A stretch of 64,000 bases of DNA. Source: Hwanghaeella sp964350445 (lineage in GTDB: Bacteria; Pseudomonadota; Alphaproteobacteria; UBA8366; Aestuariispiraceae). The notes beneath the pieces were generated by a model, which worked only from the letters and a program-made list of their open reading frames with translations, had not been told where the DNA came from and did not search any database. Shown here piece after piece: positions 8,169 through 16,336 of the stretch (the stretch's first letter is position 1; each line of letters begins with the position of its first letter). Made by a program: the position numbers and the translations under genes. Where the stretch lies: NCBI GenBank assembly GCA_964350445.1, contig CAYGKA010000006.1, forward strand, positions 62,001 to 126,000, written 5' to 3'.

Positions 8169-9931
8169 TGGCTCTCGATCTCCTGGCGCAGGATGATCGT
8201 TCCCGCCGTATCCAGTTTGCCGGTTTCATCGACGATACAGGCGTAGCGGTCCCGTGCGCCGGCGCTGCTGACATAACCCAGGCGAACATCTTCCGCCACA
8301 CGGTCGGGATCGCGTTCGGCCGGATTCCCGTATCCGCCTCCGCCCGGTGTCTCGAGGCGCACGCTCTGCCCTTTCTTCAACTTGATCCCCACCATCTTGG
8401 AGACCATCGGCGGTTCGTGCCGACCGTCATCCTGCTCATAGGTGAACTTGTTGAAGGCCGCATTTCCGCCGCCCAGCACGCCCGGCGGGGCGTATTTTCC
8501 GCGTTCGCCGAACAGGAAGACATCAGCGTTCTTTTCCAGCAGCTTGATCTCATAGATCGCGCCGTTGCCACCCCGCTGTTTTCCGGGGCCGCCGCTGTCC
8601 GGCCGCAAGGCCCATTGGGTGAACTGGACCGGATAGGCCGCTTCGAGGATCTCCAACGGCGGAATCGTCGCGGTCGAAATCGGGGCGTTTCCGTGGTTCA
8701 AGCCGTCGCCTTCCGGATTGCCGCCATGCCCGCCGCCGAAGAAGGAAAACATGACCCAACGCCGCCCGTCCTGCCGATGGCCCGCCAGGGACAAGGCGTT
8801 GATCGTGCCGTAGGCGCAGCCGTTCACCATGTCCGGCGCCGCCTGGGACAAGGCGACAAAAATCACGTCGATCACCCGCAGGATGGTCTCGGTGTAACCG
8901 CCCACGGGTTTCGGCGCCGAAACGCTCAACAGGCTTTCGATGGGGATGTTGAAGTCGATCGGTTCCAGCACGCCGGCATTCGCGGGCACATCGCGGAAAA
9001 CATGTTTCAAGGCGACGTAACACGACGCAATCGCCGTCGAACGCGAGATATTGACCGGCCCCGCACAGGCGGGCGAGGTCCGGGCGAAGTCCAACATCAT
9101 GCGGTCGCCTTCGATTCGGATATCCAACCCGATCTGCAGCGGGCTGTCGGTGATGCCGTCATTGTCCAGGTAGTCATCCGCGGAATAGGTGCCGTCGGGC
9201 AAGTCGGCGATGAAACTCCGCATCAACTGCGCCGCCCGCGCCTTCAGTTCCGCAAGGCCGCCGGCCACCGTCTCCGCGCCGTAATCGTCCAACAGCGCGT
9301 TGAGGCGTTGCTCACCCAACTCCAGTGCGTTGATCTGGCCGTTCAGATCGCCATAGAGGCTGCCGGGAAGGCGTGAATTCGCCATCAGGATATCGACGAT
9401 GTCGGGGCGGAATTCCCCTTTGTCGTAGAGCTTAACCGGCGGAATCAGCATGCCTTCCTGAAAGCACTCCGTCGCGACGGGATTGTAGTTCCCGGGCACA
9501 TTCCCGCCGACGTCGTGCCAATGGCCGACGGAGGCGAGATAGCAGAACAGCTTTCCGTCCCGGAAGAAGGGCCGCACCAGCTTGAAGTCGGACAGATGCG
9601 TGCCGCCTTCATAAGGATCGTTGAAGATATAGACATCGCCCGGGGACACGCCGCCCGCCTTGGCCGCCCGGTCGATCACCGCCTTCACGGCGAAGGACAT
9701 GGCGCCGACGAAGACCGGCAGGCCCGACTTGCCCTGCACCAGGGTCTCGCCCGTTTCGGCGTGATAGAGGCCATGGCTGGCGTCATGCGCTTCGGCGATG
9801 ATCGGGTTGAAGGCGCTGCGGAACAGGGTCGCGTCCATCTCGTCCGCGATTTGTTCGAGCCGCCCTTTCAGAACCGCCAGCGTCACCGGGTCCAATGTTT
9901 CCATCTCGGTCTTTGCCGTATCGGAACTCAT
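8165..9931 (-). CDS. hyuB: Hydantoinase subunit B (HyuB-like)
   Basis: This 588-residue protein is the partner subunit of HyuA. Family hallmarks are FNDPYEGGTHLSD, SVGHWHDVGG (likely metal ligands), FQEGMLIPPVKLY and the Gly-rich C-terminal TPGGGGYGNPAERDP. In N-methylhydantoinases this subunit works with HyuA to hydrolyse a ring amide at the expense of ATP. It is cytoplasmic with no signal sequence. It sits between the lyase and hyuA genes with 4-nt overlaps on both sides. A second, distinct HyuB occurs at 28643-30310, so two hydantoinase systems coexist here. Confidence 0.87.
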   Translation of the reverse strand: MSSDTAKTEMETLDPVTLAVLKGRLEQIADEMDATLFRSAFNPIIAEAHDASHGLYHAETGETLVQGKSGLPVFVGAMSFAVKAVIDRAAKAGGVSPGDVYIFNDPYEGGTHLSDFKLVRPFFRDGKLFCYLASVGHWHDVGGNVPGNYNPVATECFQEGMLIPPVKLYDKGEFRPDIVDILMANSRLPGSLYGDLNGQINALELGEQRLNALLDDYGAETVAGGLAELKARAAQLMRSFIADLPDGTYSADDYLDNDGITDSPLQIGLDIRIEGDRMMLDFARTSPACAGPVNISRSTAIASCYVALKHVFRDVPANAGVLEPIDFNIPIESLLSVSAPKPVGGYTETILRVIDVIFVALSQAAPDMVNGCAYGTINALSLAGHRQDGRRWVMFSFFGGGHGGNPEGDGLNHGNAPISTATIPPLEILEAAYPVQFTQWALRPDSGGPGKQRGGNGAIYEIKLLEKNADVFLFGERGKYAPPGVLGGGNAAFNKFTYEQDDGRHEPPMVSKMVGIKLKKGQSVRLETPGGGGYGNPAERDPDRVAEDVRLGYVSSAGARDRYACIVDETGKLDTAGTIILRQEIESQ

Positions 9932-10809
9932 TCTTGGTTCTCCGCATCGTATTGCTGCCCGTTGGCCAGGATACGATCCGTCCCCAGCACCGCGTTCAGT
10001 TCCGTGAAATCGAGCATCCGGTCACGGAAGGATGCCGTCGTCCCGTCCCGCTTCAAGCTGGCGAAGAAATCCGCCCCCGCCTTCGCCAGAGCGCGCGCCA
10101 AGCCGCCCGGGAAAATTGCGATGGAAAAGCCCAAGCTTTCCAGTTGCGCGGCATCGTGCAGAGGGGTCTGGCCGCCTTCTACCATGTTCGCCAGCAAGGG
10201 AATCTTCCCGCCGAACCGGTCGATCACGGCCTTGATCTCGTCCGCCGTGCGCGGTGCTTCGACGAAGAGAACGTCCGTCCCGGCCGCCGCATAGGCCTCC
10301 GCTCGATCCAAGGCAGGTTCGAATCCTTCGACCGCGATGGCGTCTGTGCGGGCGACGATCAACGTGCCCTGCGCCGCCCTGGCATCGGTCGCGGCCTTGA
10401 TCTTCCCGACCATCTCGGCCGTTGAGACCAGCGTCTTGCCTTTAAGATGCCCGCACCGCTTGGGCATCGCCTGATCCTCCAACTGGATGGCCGTCGCCCC
10501 CGCCCGTTCCAGCACTCGGACCGTCCGCTGCACGTTGATCGCGTTGCCGAAGCCCGTATCCGCATCGACGATCAAAGGAAGGTCCACGCGCTCACGGATA
10601 TGACCGACGACAGAGGCGACTTCCTCCATCCCGACAAGCCCGATATCAGGTCGGCCGAGCCGCGTGTAGGCGATGGAGGCGCCCGACACATAGAGCGCTT
10701 CGAAGCCGGCCTGTTCCGCCAGCATGGCGCCGAACGCGTCGAACACACCCGGGGTCAGCAGCAATTCCGGCTTTTGCAACCGTGCCTTCAAATCCGTCTG
10801 GTCGGTCAT
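9928..10809 (-). CDS. Isocitrate lyase/PEP mutase-family C-C lyase (methylisocitrate/dimethylmalate lyase-like)
   Basis: This 293-residue TIM-barrel enzyme carries the isocitrate-lyase family signature KRCGH at about 117-121, the Mg-binding DADTGFGN and LEDQAMPKRC stretches, and the strand VARTDA. Relatives include 2-methylisocitrate lyase, 2,3-dimethylmalate lyase, oxaloacetate decarboxylase and carboxyvinyl-carboxyphosphonate mutase. The length and the intact Cys in KRCGH favour a lyase acting on a 2-hydroxy-dicarboxylate to release pyruvate or glyoxylate plus a second acid. The genes for a LeuCD-like hydratase lie immediately upstream. In Eubacterium barkeri nicotinate fermentation a LeuCD-like dimethylmaleate hydratase supplies just such a lyase, so a hydratase-then-lyase pair is a good inference. 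Confidence 0.85.
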   Translation of the reverse strand: MTDQTDLKARLQKPELLLTPGVFDAFGAMLAEQAGFEALYVSGASIAYTRLGRPDIGLVGMEEVASVVGHIRERVDLPLIVDADTGFGNAINVQRTVRVLERAGATAIQLEDQAMPKRCGHLKGKTLVSTAEMVGKIKAATDARAAQGTLIVARTDAIAVEGFEPALDRAEAYAAAGTDVLFVEAPRTADEIKAVIDRFGGKIPLLANMVEGGQTPLHDAAQLESLGFSIAIFPGGLARALAKAGADFFASLKRDGTTASFRDRMLDFTELNAVLGTDRILANGQQYDAENQE

Positions 10810-11312
10810 GCGGCACCTTTGATCCGTTTTTCCAGGTAAGGAACCAGACCGCCCGCCCCAACGATGTTGAGCAGATGGTCAGGCACCGGCTCCGTCTCAA
10901 TCACGGTGCCTTGCGTCATATTTTCAATCTTTCCGGCTGCGGGATCGACCGTCAGCGCGTCGCCCGCGGCGATCTTGTCCGCATCAGGACAGACCAAGGC
11001 CAAAAGGCCGAGATTGAAGGCATTGCGGTAGAAGATTCCGCCGAAGCTTTTCGCGACGACGGCCCGGACGCCCAAAATTCTCAGCACCTGCGCCGCCTGT
11101 TCCCGGCTGGACCCCATCCCGAAGTTCCGACCGCCAATGACAAAATCGCCCGCCTTTGCCGATTTCGCGAAATCGGGGTCGATCGCTTCCAGGCAATGCA
11201 GCGCCATCGTCTCGACCGGCCCCTTCATATAGGCCCCGGGCGCCAACAGGTCGGTATCGACATTGTCGCCATAGACCCAGGCGCGACCGCCCGGTTCGCT
11301 TTCTCCCGTCAT
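10806..11312 (-). CDS. Small subunit of an aconitase-superfamily hydro-lyase (LeuD-like)
   Basis: This 168-residue protein has the LeuD-type swivel domain: GDNVDTDLLAPG near the N-terminus, then GRNFGMGSSREQAAQVL and VAKSFGGIFYRNAFNLGLL. These positions bind substrate carboxylates in isopropylmalate isomerase, homoaconitase and dimethylmaleate hydratase. The frame is open upstream inside the leuC-like gene, but the ATG at 11312 overlaps that gene's stop (ATGA) and begins right before the conserved domain. It pairs with the large subunit at 11309-12616. No leuA, leuB or other leucine genes are nearby and the setting is catabolic, so isopropylmalate isomerase is unlikely. Confidence 0.88.
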   Translation of the reverse strand: MTGESEPGGRAWVYGDNVDTDLLAPGAYMKGPVETMALHCLEAIDPDFAKSAKAGDFVIGGRNFGMGSSREQAAQVLRILGVRAVVAKSFGGIFYRNAFNLGLLALVCPDADKIAAGDALTVDPAAGKIENMTQGTVIETEPVPDHLLNIVGAGGLVPYLEKRIKGAA

Positions 11313-12616
11313 GACTGCGCCTCCGCCAAAATCTCCCGCGGATCGGCGATTTGGCCGGCGACAGCGGAAGCGGCCACCGTGAAAGGAGAGCCGAGATAAA
11401 CTTGCGAACTCTTGGCGCCCATCCGGCCCTTGAAGTTGCGCGCGGTGGAGGAGATGCAGACTTCCCCTTCCGCCAGGACGCCCGCGCCATAACCAGCACA
11501 GGCCCCGCAACCAGAGGGCAGCAGGATCGCGCCCGCCTCGGTCAACGCAGCCAGTGTGCCGTCGGCTGCTGCCTTGGCTGTTATCTGGGTTGAAGCCGGC
11601 GCGACGAACAGCCGGGTCCCCGACGCTACCTTGCGCCCCTTAAGGACCCGCGCGGCCATGTGCAGGTCGTTCAGCTTCGCCCCCGTGCAGGCGCCGATAT
11701 AGCATTGATCGAGCTTGGCCTTGTCCGCGTCCTGCACGGGCCCGCTGTTGGCCGGACTGTGGGGCGCGGCCACCTGCGGGTCCAGTGCGGCCGCATCGAA
11801 GCTGTGCTTGACCCGGCACGGGGCATCCGGGTCGCCTGTGACGCCGATGAAATCGCCGGGATCGCCGCCCGCCTGTCTGATATAGGCAGCCGTCGTTTCA
11901 TCCCCGGCGATCAAACCGGTCTGCGCGCCAAGCTCGGCCGCCATGTTGGACATTGTCATCCGTTCGGTCATCGAAAGCGAGGCGATGGTGTCACCGCTAT
12001 ACTCGACCGCCTGATAGTCGCCGCCATCCATGCCGAGCGTCGCGCAAAGCTTCAGCATCATATCCTTGGCGCTGACGCCGTCCGGCAACGCGCCGTCCCA
12101 ATGCAGGCGGATCGTCTCAGGCACGCGGATCCAGGTTTCCCCTGTCACCAGCACACCGGCCATGTCGGTCGCGCCGACGCCGAACATATAGGCCCCAAAG
12201 GCGCCCCCGGTCGGCGAATGGCTGTCGCCGCCGACGACGAACATACCGGGGCGCAGGTGCCCGCGCTCCGGCAGGACGACGTGGCAGATCCCCTGCTGGT
12301 CGTAGAAGCCGTCAATTTCCTGATCGCGCACCCACTCGCGGGTCAATTTCAGGATTGCCGCGCTTTCAGCGTCGAAGGCCGGCACGTAGTGGTCGGAAAC
12401 AACGACAACGCGTTTCGGGTCCCATACGCCGACGCCCAAACGCTCGAGGACCGGTTTCACGCGGCGCGGTCCTCCGCTGTCGTGAATCATCGCCAAATCG
12501 ACGGTGCAGGTCACGATTTCGCCGGGCCGGACCGTATCGCGGCCCGCTGCCCGCGCGATGATCTTTTCCGCCAGTGTCCGTGCCTGGCCAACGGAGGGAT
12601 GCTTGGTCGCGCTCAT
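11309..12616 (-). CDS. Large [4Fe-4S] subunit of an aconitase-superfamily hydro-lyase (LeuC-like)
   Basis: The ATG at 12616 overlaps the regulator stop codon (ATGA) and gives 435 residues, the size of LeuC/DmdA-type large subunits. Cluster-ligand Cys are visible in YIGACTGAK and in SGCGACAG (two). Other family stretches are GGDSHSPTGGAFG and TMSNMAAELGAQTG. The enzyme should hydrate or isomerise an unsaturated di- or tricarboxylate such as maleate, citraconate or dimethylmaleate. The cluster makes it oxygen-sensitive. With the small subunit and the KRCGH lyase it forms a plausible hydratase-lyase module. The exact substrate cannot be read from the sequence. Confidence 0.88.
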   Translation of the reverse strand: MSATKHPSVGQARTLAEKIIARAAGRDTVRPGEIVTCTVDLAMIHDSGGPRRVKPVLERLGVGVWDPKRVVVVSDHYVPAFDAESAAILKLTREWVRDQEIDGFYDQQGICHVVLPERGHLRPGMFVVGGDSHSPTGGAFGAYMFGVGATDMAGVLVTGETWIRVPETIRLHWDGALPDGVSAKDMMLKLCATLGMDGGDYQAVEYSGDTIASLSMTERMTMSNMAAELGAQTGLIAGDETTAAYIRQAGGDPGDFIGVTGDPDAPCRVKHSFDAAALDPQVAAPHSPANSGPVQDADKAKLDQCYIGACTGAKLNDLHMAARVLKGRKVASGTRLFVAPASTQITAKAAADGTLAALTEAGAILLPSGCGACAGYGAGVLAEGEVCISSTARNFKGRMGAKSSQVYLGSPFTVAASAVAGQIADPREILAEAQS

Positions 12617-13512
12617 GCCAGCTTGTACCCGGTCGTCTTCGGCGACCACGAATTGGCGCCCGCGCTCGATACCCGCGACAGACTCATCTGGTAACAGTAA
12701 CTGTCCGGCCTATACAGCGCGGTGATGTATTCGACCGGTCGTCCTTTCGAATCCAAAACCGTGCGGGAGACTTTGAGCAAGGCGGAGCCGACATCCAGGT
12801 CCAGAGCGCCCGCCACTTTATGGTCGGCCAGAGTCGCGGTCATGGTCTGGGACGCGCTGACGACACGGATGCCGGCATTTTCCAACAGCGCCAACAGGGG
12901 CTTGCCGAGCATGTCCTCCGGCGCGAAGGAGCGGCCGATATCCGCCGGAACGTAGGTGGTGAGGTGCGAGAACGGCACGCCATCCTTGCTGCGCGTGCGG
13001 ACTGCCCGCTGAACATCCGTCCCCGTTTCGCAGTGAAGTGCCGCGGCCACCTCGGGCGGAGCCGGAACATAGTCGAAATCAATCAACCTAACCTTGGTCT
13101 CGTACCCCATCGACAGAAGGTCTTCCAAATGCCCTTCCACAGCGGCGCTGATCGCAGGCCCCTTGCCCTCATGCGTAACGGTCGTCCCGCGCCCGCGTTG
13201 CCGCATCACAAGGCCGTCCGCCGCCAACTCGTCGAGCGCCCTTTTTACCGTGATCCGGGAAACGCCGTATTGATCCGCCAAGTCGAACTCGCCCGGCAAA
13301 ACCGTCCCTTTTGGATATTCGGCGCTGAGGATCTTGTCCCGCAGGATCAAGTATATCTGATGATAGAGCGGCGAGCGCAGGGCAGCGCTGGCGCCGCGCC
13401 CACCCAGACCGTCCACGGGCAACAGAATATCCTGCCCGCCGGAACCGGACGGAGACACGGCCCCGTTGCTTTCGGCATTGCTGTTACGGTTCACGGGGCT
13501 GTTGCGACTCAC
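12613..13512 (-). CDS. GntR-family transcriptional regulator, HutC/UTRA type
   Basis: This 299-residue regulator has an N-terminal low-complexity extension of about 45 residues rich in Ser, Asn and Gly. A winged helix follows (PLYHQIYLILRDKI, GEFDLADQYGVSRITVKRAL, RGRGTTV), then a UTRA effector domain from about residue 120. HutC members bind small acids and amino acids such as urocanate and act mostly as repressors. It is the first gene of the operon 13512-4080 and its stop overlaps the leuC-like start, so it is probably autoregulated. An imperfect 28-bp palindrome at 13545-13572 lies just upstream in the divergent promoter region. A shorter start near the winged helix cannot be excluded. 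Confidence 0.9.
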   Translation of the reverse strand: MSRNSPVNRNSNAESNGAVSPSGSGGQDILLPVDGLGGRGASAALRSPLYHQIYLILRDKILSAEYPKGTVLPGEFDLADQYGVSRITVKRALDELAADGLVMRQRGRGTTVTHEGKGPAISAAVEGHLEDLLSMGYETKVRLIDFDYVPAPPEVAAALHCETGTDVQRAVRTRSKDGVPFSHLTTYVPADIGRSFAPEDMLGKPLLALLENAGIRVVSASQTMTATLADHKVAGALDLDVGSALLKVSRTVLDSKGRPVEYITALYRPDSYCYQMSLSRVSSAGANSWSPKTTGYKLA

Positions 13513-13544
13513 GGACCCACCCGGTTAGAAAGCATCAAACGTCT

Positions 13545-13572
13545 ATTGACATAAGGATATATCATTATCAAT
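13545..13572. promoter_or_regulatory. Imperfect palindrome, candidate operator of the HutC/GntR regulator
   Basis: The 28-nt element has outer arms ATTGA (13545-13549) and TCAAT (13568-13572) and a self-complementary ATAT centre, inside an AT-rich stretch between the divergent regulator and the 13714 gene. On the minus strand it starts about 33 nt before the regulator start codon, where an autorepressor would sit. TTGACA on the plus strand (13546-13551) could also be a -35 element for the rightward genes. Confidence 0.5.
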
Positions 13573-13713
13573 CTTGTTTTCACGGCGCAAGCATATGAGG
13601 GGGCGCTGGGTGGCCGGATGGACTTCCCGTGCCGTCTCTCTCAAAATGCTTCATCAGACGTCATGGTTTGGACCTTGGCGGTGACCGTAGCGGATGTCCA
13701 TGGAGGCGCCCCG

Positions 13714-14094
13714 GTGAGTAGGACGGCGGAAGACGTCATGGGCCGACGGTTAGGAACCGAAAGCCCCGATGAAAACTCCCCAGACGGTGGAGAATTTTTC
13801 GACGACTCCGCACCGAATGCGCCACGCCCCGAACAGGTTTTCTTCGACGATCCGGCACTCGACCGAATGATGGGTGTTGTTTGGGCCTTGGCGACCGAGG
13901 TTTACGTCCTCCGCGACAGGCTGCAATCGTTGGAACAGACACTCTCTGACTCCGGCGCGATTGACCGCGCGGCCCTGGATGCGGAAGCAAGCCCGGAAGA
14001 AATCCGGGGCAACGCAGCAGACCGGGATGCCTTCGTCGCTCATCTGATGGACAACTTGATGGGCGTCCAAGCCGCCAAGGGACCGTTGCGATGA
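13714..14094 (+). CDS. Small hypothetical protein upstream of the methyltransferase
   Basis: No family is recognised. The frame is open from 13618, but GTG at 13714 preceded by GGAGG at 13702-13706 (7-nt spacing) is the best start and gives 126 residues. The N-terminal half is acidic and Pro/Gly-rich. The middle (DRMMGVVWALATEVYVLRDR) looks like an amphipathic helix leading into LQSLEQTLSDSGAI, compatible with a short coiled coil. No signal peptide is seen. It overlaps the methyltransferase start by 4 nt (ATGA), so the two are probably translated together, and the protein may be a small partner of that enzyme. The function is unknown. Confidence 0.6.
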   Translation: MSRTAEDVMGRRLGTESPDENSPDGGEFFDDSAPNAPRPEQVFFDDPALDRMMGVVWALATEVYVLRDRLQSLEQTLSDSGAIDRAALDAEASPEEIRGNAADRDAFVAHLMDNLMGVQAAKGPLR

Positions 14095-15200
14095 CTGGCA
14101 CGGAGCGGACCAATCGGCGCGACCCGGGTTTGAACGGTCGGTCCTTCACGGCGGCGCAGGCCTTCCTGTTGTCCAGTAAACTTTATTGGACGCGCAAGAT
14201 GTATCCCACACTGCGCGACAAATATGACACTCTCGCCGCCAAACAGGCTGAGCCGCCGCAATCGGTTGCCGATGCGGCGAAGTTGATCGCCGGCACTTCG
14301 GACTATCAGGCCTATGCCTGGCTGGAACGGCACCTGCAGCGGTTCAAATATTCGGGCCGCTACGGCCTACAGGCATATCACGACGGCATGCGCGAGCAAT
14401 TGCTCGACAGCTTGAACAGTGCCGAACTTCCCGACGGCCTGCTCACGCTCAATCCGACACTGGAAATGCCGCGCTATTACAAAGCCGTGGATATACACCA
14501 ACATCCCGGCGGCGTCTGGAGCGACGAAATAGCGGGTTTCGTTTACGAACGCGGGGCGCGGTCAACGACGCCGACAATGGGAACGCGGCATGCCGACCTA
14601 CACGACCGCCTGGTGATGGCGGTGGACAAGGCGCTGGATGCACCTCCGAAGGAAATTTTCGACATGGCCTGCGGCTTTGGGAAAAGCACCGCGCCGTTCT
14701 ACGAACGCTACCGCGAAGCCACGGTCACGGGTATGGACCTGTCCGCCCCTTGCTTGAAACTGGCGGCGAAGATGGCCGCGGACAAGCAGGCCGGCAATGT
14801 CCGTTACGTTCAGGGCAACGCGTTCGAGTCAGGCTTCGAGGACGAGCGTTTCGATCTCGTCACCTCCACCATGTTCCTGCATGAAATGCCGCCGCCGCAA
14901 ATCGAGAAAACGATTGAGGAAGCGGCGCGCCTGCTGCGGCCGGGCGGCTTCATGGCGCATCTGGATTTCTATCATCTGCCCGACGCCTTCGCCCGTTTCA
15001 TCCATTACGGACATGGCCGGCGCAACAATGAACCCTTCATGGAGCCGCTGGCGGACATGGACCTCAAAGGGTTGCTGGAACAGCACGGCTTCAAGGACAT
15101 CCGAATTGAACCCTACGCGGAAGACGATGGGGTTCTTGACGAGGGACACCGCCCCTGGCGGTTCCCTTGGACGCTGATAACAGGGGTTAAGGCAGCGTAA
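14091..15200 (+). CDS. Class I SAM-dependent methyltransferase with long N-terminal domain
   Basis: This 369-residue protein has a SAM-binding core in its second half. Motif I is FDMACGFGKS at about residues 190-199, motif II is VTGMDLSAPCL, followed by YVQGNAFE, FDLVTSTMFLHEM and LLRPGGFMAHLDF, the order of ubiE-like methyltransferases. About 185 N-terminal residues precede the core; they are helical-looking and contain YAWLERHLQRFKYSGRYGLQ. They probably form a substrate-binding domain. The gene follows the 126-residue unknown protein with a 4-nt overlap and precedes a TRAP transporter by 40 nt. The substrate is not apparent. Confidence 0.8.
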   Translation: MTGTERTNRRDPGLNGRSFTAAQAFLLSSKLYWTRKMYPTLRDKYDTLAAKQAEPPQSVADAAKLIAGTSDYQAYAWLERHLQRFKYSGRYGLQAYHDGMREQLLDSLNSAELPDGLLTLNPTLEMPRYYKAVDIHQHPGGVWSDEIAGFVYERGARSTTPTMGTRHADLHDRLVMAVDKALDAPPKEIFDMACGFGKSTAPFYERYREATVTGMDLSAPCLKLAAKMAADKQAGNVRYVQGNAFESGFEDERFDLVTSTMFLHEMPPPQIEKTIEEAARLLRPGGFMAHLDFYHLPDAFARFIHYGHGRRNNEPFMEPLADMDLKGLLEQHGFKDIRIEPYAEDDGVLDEGHRPWRFPWTLITGVKAA

Positions 15201-15240
15201 TCTGAGAGTAAGACACGGCATCACCTAAGGGAGTAACAAG

Positions 15241-16242
15241 ATGCAACAGAAACTGAAGCACGTATTGGCGGCGGCCGGGTTGGCCATGCTCGCCGGAGGG
15301 GCCTTCGGCGCGACCGGCGCCCAGGCACAGACCACGGTTACCATGGTCTATCCGTTCCCGGACTTCCTGGTCTACACGAAGAGCTGCAAGGAGTTCGCCG
15401 ATAAGGTGAATGCGGCCGGCATCATCAATATCGACGTGAAGCCTTTCAACTCCATCGGCATGTTCGAACAGGCCGGCGAGATCCGCAAAGGCACGATCGA
15501 TATGTCCTGCCTGCCCGCGGCCTTCTATGCCCGTGGATTGCCGGAGAACGAAGCGATCTCCACCTCCAACTCTTCCCCCGCGGCGGTTCGCGCAAATGGC
15601 GGCATGGCCATCATCGACGAGTTGCACCAGAAACACATGAACATGAAATATCTGGGCTGGGTCGATACGGGCGTGAAGTTCCACGTCTATTTCAAGGAAG
15701 CGCCGAAATTCGGCGATGACGGCCTGCCGGATCTGAGCGACGTCAAGATGCGCGACAACCCGATCTATGGGGCCTTCTTCCGGGCCCTGAAAGCGGAAAC
15801 CCATCAGATGCCGGTCACCGATGTGTATGCGGCGATCCAGAAAGGCGTCGTGAACGCCAGTGCCTGGACCTCGATCGGCGTCAAGGGCCTGAAATGGGAC
15901 GAGTTCCTGCGCCACCGCCTGGACCCGGATTTCTATCAGACCGATATCGGCATCATTATGAACCTGGACACATGGAACAGCCTGTCGGAAACGGAGCAGA
16001 AGGCGCTTCAGGACGCGGTCATCGCGCATGAGGAAACCAGCCGCGAAGCCCGCATGGCGGAAGTCATAAAGGAAAAGGCCGATCTGGAAGCAGCCGGCAT
16101 GCAGGTGCATGTGGTTCCGAGCGCAGACAAGTATTTGGAAATTGCGCTCGATTCCGCCTATGACCGCATGACGGAGCGACTGAAAGGCGACAATCGTCCG
16201 CTCGACGCGGTTGAAAAACTCCGCGGCCTGTACATCAAATAG
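15241..16242 (+). CDS. dctP: TRAP transporter solute-binding protein (DctP family)
   Basis: This 333-residue periplasmic protein has a clear Sec signal peptide (about residues 1-30, hydrophobic AAAGLAMLAGGAFGAT, cleavage after AQA). The mature part has the DctP layout, including the helix with AGEIRKGTIDM and the late FYQTDIGIIMNLDTW. TRAP binding proteins deliver carboxylates to a DctQM permease. A GGGAG ribosome site precedes the ATG. A strong hairpin follows directly, before dctQ. The neighbouring hydratase/lyase operon suggests an unsaturated or hydroxylated dicarboxylate, or a related acid, as cargo. Confidence 0.9.
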   Translation: MQQKLKHVLAAAGLAMLAGGAFGATGAQAQTTVTMVYPFPDFLVYTKSCKEFADKVNAAGIINIDVKPFNSIGMFEQAGEIRKGTIDMSCLPAAFYARGLPENEAISTSNSSPAAVRANGGMAIIDELHQKHMNMKYLGWVDTGVKFHVYFKEAPKFGDDGLPDLSDVKMRDNPIYGAFFRALKAETHQMPVTDVYAAIQKGVVNASAWTSIGVKGLKWDEFLRHRLDPDFYQTDIGIIMNLDTWNSLSETEQKALQDAVIAHEETSREARMAEVIKEKADLEAAGMQVHVVPSADKYLEIALDSAYDRMTERLKGDNRPLDAVEKLRGLYIK

Positions 16243-16262
16243 GTCAGCGGTAGTACGATCGA

Positions 16263-16292
16263 AGTCCCGGACGGCTGTTCCCGTCCGGGACT
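16263..16292 (+). terminator. Intra-operon hairpin between dctP and dctQ
   Basis: Bases 16263-16274 pair perfectly (12 bp) with 16281-16292 around a 6-nt loop, followed by CTTTCATTTT. It lies 20 nt after the dctP stop and before the permease genes. It is a plausible partial terminator or mRNA 3'-end stabiliser that raises binding-protein over permease expression. Confidence 0.7.
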
Positions 16293-16336
16293 CTTTCATT
16301 TTCGAACGACTTTTTCCTAGACTGGGCCCTTCTTGA

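Noticed and set aside
10305..10340. T-loop-like sequence GGTTCGAATCC suggesting a tRNA
   Set aside because: It lies inside the C-C lyase gene, the flanking bases do not form a T-stem, and no acceptor, D or anticodon stem can be built around it.
11660..12694. 344-codon plus-strand frame
   Set aside because: It is antisense to the LeuC-like gene with its cluster cysteines and overlaps the regulator gene.
13618..13713. Longer ATG start for the small protein at 13714
   Set aside because: It has no ribosome site and would place coding sequence over the likely divergent promoter region; the GTG at 13714 has a good GGAGG.
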